Below are positions 13,187 to 15,990 of a stretch of 15,990 nucleotides of DNA, piece by piece. The notes beneath the pieces are model-generated. The model was not told the DNA's origin. It searched no databases and was given only the letters and a program-made list of their open reading frames with translations. The stretch's first letter is position 1, and every line of letters begins with the position of its first letter. The position numbers were made by a program, and so were the translations under genes. The DNA comes from Peptococcaceae bacterium (GTDB lineage: Bacteria; Bacillota; Peptococcia; Peptococcales; Peptococcaceae): assembly GCA_019420345.1 (NCBI GenBank), contig JAHZHI010000025.1, positions 1 through 15,990 of the forward strand, given 5' to 3'.

Positions 13187-14034
13187 TCACACTCAATCAC
13201 CTGCAAAAGCACTATCCTGGCTTTACCCTTGATTGTACCCTGAGCGTTCAGCCTGGCACCATCACCGGTCTCATTGGCCGCAACGGCGCCGGAAAAAGCA
13301 CAACATTTAAGGCCATCCTAGGACTCATCAACACCGACGGCGGCGAAGGCTTGCTTTTTAACAAACCATTTGATGCCATCACACCAGAAGATCGCCAAAA
13401 TATTGGTGTCGTTCTCTCCAATGCAACCTTCAACGGTCATCTCACCATTAAAGACATTGCACCCATTCTCGCTGCCATGTATGAGCATTTCAGCAAAGAA
13501 GACTTTCTGCGCCGTGCCGAAACCATGGGCCTGCCGCTGAAAAAGAAAATCAAAGATTTTTCCACTGGCATGAGTGCCAAACTGAAAGTACTCATTGCCA
13601 CCAGCCACAACGCCAAACTGCTCATCCTCGATGAACCGACCGCCGGGCTCGATCCCCTGGCACGCGAAGATCTGCTGGATGAACTGCGCGGCTTCATGGA
13701 GGAAGACGAAGATCGCGCCATTCTTATCAGCTCCCATATTTCCAGTGATCTCGAAAATCTCTGCGACGATCTCTACATGATCCATGACGGACACATTATT
13801 TTTCATGAGGATACCGATGTCCTGCTGTCCGACTATGCTGTGCTCAAGGTGACGGCGGAACAGTTTGAGTGGCTCGATCACTCATACATTTTACGCGTCA
13901 AACAAGAAAACTATGGCTGCCAATGTCTCACCAACCAAAAGCAATTTTATCGTGAAAATTATCCGGATATTGCGATTGAACACAGCGGCATTGACGATGT
14001 GTTCGCACTCATGATTCGAGGTGAACAACAATGA
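13183..14034 (+). CDS. ABC transporter ATP-binding protein
   Basis: This 283-residue ATPase energises the two permeases downstream. It shows Walker A GRNGAGKST (32-40), Walker B LLILDEPTAGLDP (146-158), and an H-loop histidine H185 in LISSHIS. The signature is divergent, FSTGMSAK (126-133) in place of LSGGQ, and no Q-loop glutamine is obvious near VVLSN. About 60 C-terminal residues after the nucleotide-binding domain are not recognised. GGAGG lies about 7 nt before ATG 13183. It overlaps the GntR stop upstream and the first permease downstream, both as ATGA. This is the ABC-2 type of the YtrB/BcrA kind; the substrate is unknown. Confidence 0.93.
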   Translation: MITLNHLQKHYPGFTLDCTLSVQPGTITGLIGRNGAGKSTTFKAILGLINTDGGEGLLFNKPFDAITPEDRQNIGVVLSNATFNGHLTIKDIAPILAAMYEHFSKEDFLRRAETMGLPLKKKIKDFSTGMSAKLKVLIATSHNAKLLILDEPTAGLDPLAREDLLDELRGFMEEDEDRAILISSHISSDLENLCDDLYMIHDGHIIFHEDTDVLLSDYAVLKVTAEQFEWLDHSYILRVKQENYGCQCLTNQKQFYRENYPDIAIEHSGIDDVFALMIRGEQQ

Positions 14035-14684
14035 AAGGACTACTGCTCAAAGACCTACGTTATATGTTGACACAAAAAAGCTTCATTATTCTCATCTTAA
14101 TCATCGGCTTCACACTCAGTCTCACCCAAGAAGACAACGAACTTTTTGTCATCGGCTACTTGGGCTTCATGGGCATTGTCCTAGGGATGACCAGCATCAC
14201 CATGGACGATCAGGAACACAATCTGACATTTCTCTTCACCTTACCCCTTTCTCGCCGCTCCTACGTTTTTGAAAAATACTTTTTCACTTTTTTAATGGGC
14301 GCGCTTTTCTGCTGCATCGCCCTTGCTTTTGCCCTCATCACCCGTCCTTTTGGCGACTATCAAGCCCCCATCGATGAGATCCTTGCCACCACCTGTGGCA
14401 CACTGGCCGGGGCTTTCCTATTCACGAGCATTATGATACCACTACAGTTTAAATTTGGTGCTGAACGCGCGCGCATCGCCAGCTTTATTGCTATTGGCGG
14501 ATTCTTGGCCATCATTTTTATTGCTGCTTTGCTCGTGAATGCTGCCGACGCTTTGCCCTTGCTCCAAGCCATTGCATCCTTGGACGCTCTTGTTCTTATC
14601 ACCATTGGCTGTATTATTCTTTTGCTCTGCCTGGGCGTTTCTATCAAATTCAGCCTGCGCATTATGATGCATAAAGAGTTGTAA
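14031..14684 (+). CDS. ABC-2 type permease, first copy
   Basis: This 217-residue integral membrane protein has about six hydrophobic segments (16-31, 38-56, 86-104, 118-139, 149-170, 186-206). The N-terminal GLLLKDLRYML and the TMDDQ...FLFTLPLSRRSYV stretch (58-79) are typical of the ABC2_membrane_5 permease family. GAGGTG lies about 8 nt before ATG 14031, which overlaps the ATPase stop. It is a tandem paralogue of the next gene, with identical length. The pair probably forms the heterodimeric membrane channel. Confidence 0.88.
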   Translation: MKGLLLKDLRYMLTQKSFIILILIIGFTLSLTQEDNELFVIGYLGFMGIVLGMTSITMDDQEHNLTFLFTLPLSRRSYVFEKYFFTFLMGALFCCIALAFALITRPFGDYQAPIDEILATTCGTLAGAFLFTSIMIPLQFKFGAERARIASFIAIGGFLAIIFIAALLVNAADALPLLQAIASLDALVLITIGCIILLLCLGVSIKFSLRIMMHKEL

Positions 14685-14725
14685 GCCGTTTCGCCCCCCC
14701 ATTTTTCGAATTGAGGTGACCATCA

Positions 14726-15379
14726 ATGAACGGATTGTTAATTAAAGATCTCCATTATATGCTGCTACAAAAAAGCTTTTTCGGCCTGATTCTCATCATC
14801 GGGTTTGCTCTCAGCCTCACAATGGGCGATCGCTATTATTTCATCCTTGTCTATCTGACCTTTATGGGGGTTATACTTGGTTTTATCACCATCACCATGG
14901 ACGACCAAACAAACGGCATGAGCTTTCTTTTTACATTGCCTATTTCCCGCAAGCAATACGTCACAGAAAAATATCTATTCTCTGTTCTTATGATGCTTCT
15001 ATTTTTCGTCATCAGCCTTATGGTAGTGTTTCTCACCCGTTGGATCAAGCACTATACCACACCGCCGTCAGAAATTTTTTTCGCCGCATTAGGATGCTGC
15101 GCTTGTCTTCTCTTCTTTCTTTCACTGATGCTGCCATTGGCCCTAAAATTCGGCGAAGAACGCGCACGTCTGGCATACTTTATCGCACTCGGTGTCTTCA
15201 TCGTAGCCATGGTTCCTATCGTTACGATGATCAATTTCCTGGATACTCATGCAATACTGCCATTCTCCAGGCATCTCAGCACAACAACGCTTGTTGCCAT
15301 CGTTTGTCTCATTGTTGCACTCTGCCTTTTGATTTCTTACTGCGCCAGCCTGCGCATCATAAAGCACCGAGATTTCTAA
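14726..15379 (+). CDS. ABC-2 type permease, second copy
   Basis: This 217-residue paralogue of the preceding permease aligns with it end to end without gaps; 50 of the first 80 residues are identical by my count, and the C-terminal half is less similar. It has the same six-helix pattern and the same GLLIKDLHYML and TMDDQ...FLFTLPISRKQYV motifs. GAGGTGACC lies about 10 nt before the ATG. The 41-nt gap from the first copy contains a run of C. A tRNA promoter begins 11 nt after the stop and I saw no terminator hairpin in between. Confidence 0.88.
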   Translation: MNGLLIKDLHYMLLQKSFFGLILIIGFALSLTMGDRYYFILVYLTFMGVILGFITITMDDQTNGMSFLFTLPISRKQYVTEKYLFSVLMMLLFFVISLMVVFLTRWIKHYTTPPSEIFFAALGCCACLLFFLSLMLPLALKFGEERARLAYFIALGVFIVAMVPIVTMINFLDTHAILPFSRHLSTTTLVAIVCLIVALCLLISYCASLRIIKHRDF

Positions 15380-15390
15380 AACCTGTTCTC

Positions 15391-15419
15391 TTGACAAGGC
15401 CAGATCAAAGTTGTAAGAT
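15391..15419 (+). promoter_or_regulatory. Promoter of tRNA-Glu
   Basis: A perfect TTGACA (15391-15396) and TAAGAT (15414-15419) are separated by 17 bp, about 40 bp before the tRNA. Confidence 0.75.
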
Positions 15420-15460
15420 ATTTTTTGTAGATTTTGTTATCATTTCTACATGGATTTCCT

Positions 15461-15534
15461 GGCCCGTTTGAGAAGTGGTTTAACTCCCCAGCCCCTCATG
15501 CTGGTATTCACGGGTTCGAATCCCGTACGGGCTA
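15461..15534 (+). tRNA. tRNA-Glu (CTC) with atypical C33
   Basis: The cloverleaf folds fully: acceptor GGCCCGT/ACGGGCT (G1-U72 wobble, then six Watson-Crick pairs), D stem GAG/CTC with GG in the loop, anticodon stem CCAGC/GCTGG, T arm ACGGG/CCCGT with loop TTCGAAT, and discriminator A. The anticodon loop is CCCTCAT, so positions 34-36 are CTC (Glu), and position 33 is C instead of the near-universal T. The acceptor and T arm resemble Bacillus tRNA-Glu. It has its own promoter and terminator, arguing against a decayed gene. Confidence 0.8.
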
Positions 15535-15535
15535 T

Positions 15536-15564
15536 GCGCTTCGGATCATTCCGAAGCGCTTTTT
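15536..15564 (+). terminator. Intrinsic terminator of tRNA-Glu
   Basis: A perfect 10-bp stem (15536-15545 with 15550-15559) with loop TCAT is followed by five T residues. Confidence 0.9.
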
Positions 15565-15580
15565 GTTTCCAATAAATAAC

Positions 15581-15610
15581 TTGTCTTTTACACACAGAGA
15601 GTGGTATAAT
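15581..15610 (+). promoter_or_regulatory. Promoter of the SRP RNA gene
   Basis: A perfect TATAAT (15605-15610) lies 18 bp after TTGTCT (15581-15586). The first base pairs of the SRP RNA begin 7 bp after the -10. Confidence 0.8.
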
Positions 15611-15614
15611 AGAT

Positions 15615-15885
15615 GGGCCGTACTAGATGGGGAGTTAGCGGTGCCCTGTAACCTGCAATCCGCTACAGCAGGGTCGATGTTCATCCGCGGGGTGTGATTT
15701 TAGGGTCTGGCCGCATTAAGCGGTGTTGACAGCTGGGTCCTGTGCAATGCGCACCTATGAACCGTGTCAGGTCCGGAAGGAAGCAGCACTAAGTAGACCC
15801 GCGCATGTGCCACGGGAGCGCCTGGCTCGAGCTGGCTGATGTGTTACCGCCTGGGAGATCATTTCAGAGATGAATGTACGGCTTT
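15615..15885 (+). ncRNA. ffs: Signal recognition particle RNA, large (Alu-containing) type
   Basis: The universally conserved helix 8 is present around 15765-15792, with GTCAGGTCCGGAAGGAAGCA including the GGAA tetraloop (15775-15778) that binds Ffh. Upstream, the Alu-domain segment (CCTGTAACCTGCAATCCGCT, about 15645-15664) matches the Bacillus-type scRNA. The ends pair as GCCGTAC (15617-15623) with GTACGGC (15876-15882), giving a length of about 270 nt. The exact 5' and 3' ends are estimated from this pairing, the -10 box and the downstream terminator. It targets membrane and secreted proteins co-translationally together with Ffh. Confidence 0.95.
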
Positions 15886-15899
15886 AATAAAAATCGTTA

Positions 15900-15933
15900 G
15901 GAATGAAAACACTATCGTTTTCATTCCTTTTTT
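15900..15933 (+). terminator. Intrinsic terminator of the SRP RNA gene
   Basis: A perfect 11-bp stem (15900-15910 with 15917-15927) with a 6-nt loop is followed by six T residues. I see nothing annotatable in the remaining 57 bp of the window. Confidence 0.92.
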
Positions 15934-15990
15934 AATGCGGCGAATTTACAATCTAAGTGCAACAAAAAATGACTCATAGAACTTCTGGTA

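Noticed and set aside
13318..13881. 187-codon minus-strand open frame inside the ABC ATPase gene
   Set aside because: It is a shadow of the ATPase, whose Walker motifs are intact on the + strand; no promoter or ribosome binding site.
15488..15504. Reading the last tRNA anticodon as CAT (Met) to restore T33
   Set aside because: Shifting the loop destroys the perfect CCAGC/GCTGG stem; CTC with C33 is the only consistent fold.
15434..15697. 87-codon + strand open frame across tRNA-Glu and the SRP RNA start
   Set aside because: It overlaps two clear RNA genes, a terminator and a promoter, and has no ribosome binding site.

Overview
The window looks like a Bacillota (Firmicutes) chromosome of moderate GC, probably Clostridia or a related class; species cannot be told from sequence alone. 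The evidence is the conserved radA-disA-yacL-ispD-ispF-mrnC-rlmB-rae1 housekeeping cluster, strong AGGAGG-type ribosome binding sites, a large SRP RNA with an Alu domain, tRNA genes without encoded CCA, and a YtrA-type GntR/ABC operon.

Region 1 (about 1-9240) reads leftwards. From right to left it holds: a small HTH gene with a long leader; radA-disA-yacL (DNA repair, c-di-AMP synthesis, PIN-TRAM membrane protein); a terminator; ispD-ispF-mrnC-thyA (isoprenoid precursors, 23S rRNA maturation, dTMP synthesis) as a chain of overlapping genes; a terminator; then a new promoter and DHFR-rlmB-rae1. The leftmost genes are four tRNAs (Tyr, fMet, Thr-GGT, Met) with their own promoter and terminator. 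Compared with the classical Bacillota order, gltX-cysE-cysS is absent between ispF and mrnC. A thyA + DHFR pair sits between mrnC and rlmB, where many clostridia carry thyX. The pairing is logical, because ThyA releases dihydrofolate, which DHFR must reduce.

Region 2 (about 9240-15990) reads rightwards. It starts with two threonine tRNAs (TGT, CGT), so all three Thr isoacceptors in this window together cover every Thr codon. An NfsA-type nitroreductase follows. Next is an ECF sigma factor overlapping a seven-helix membrane protein with a large extracytoplasmic domain, probably its anti-sigma factor. Then comes a GntR(YtrA)-ABC ATPase-permease-permease operon, whose promoter carries a perfect 18-bp inverted repeat. 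The window ends with an unusual tRNA-Glu(CTC) that has C at position 33, and the SRP RNA gene. Most units have a clear intrinsic terminator.

The most interesting items are the sigma/membrane-protein pair, the operator-like dyad of the GntR operon, the C33 tRNA, the thyA-DHFR replacement together with a DHFR lacking the usual active-site tryptophan, and the gene-free structured leader before the HTH gene. I found no transposon, CRISPR array or prophage.
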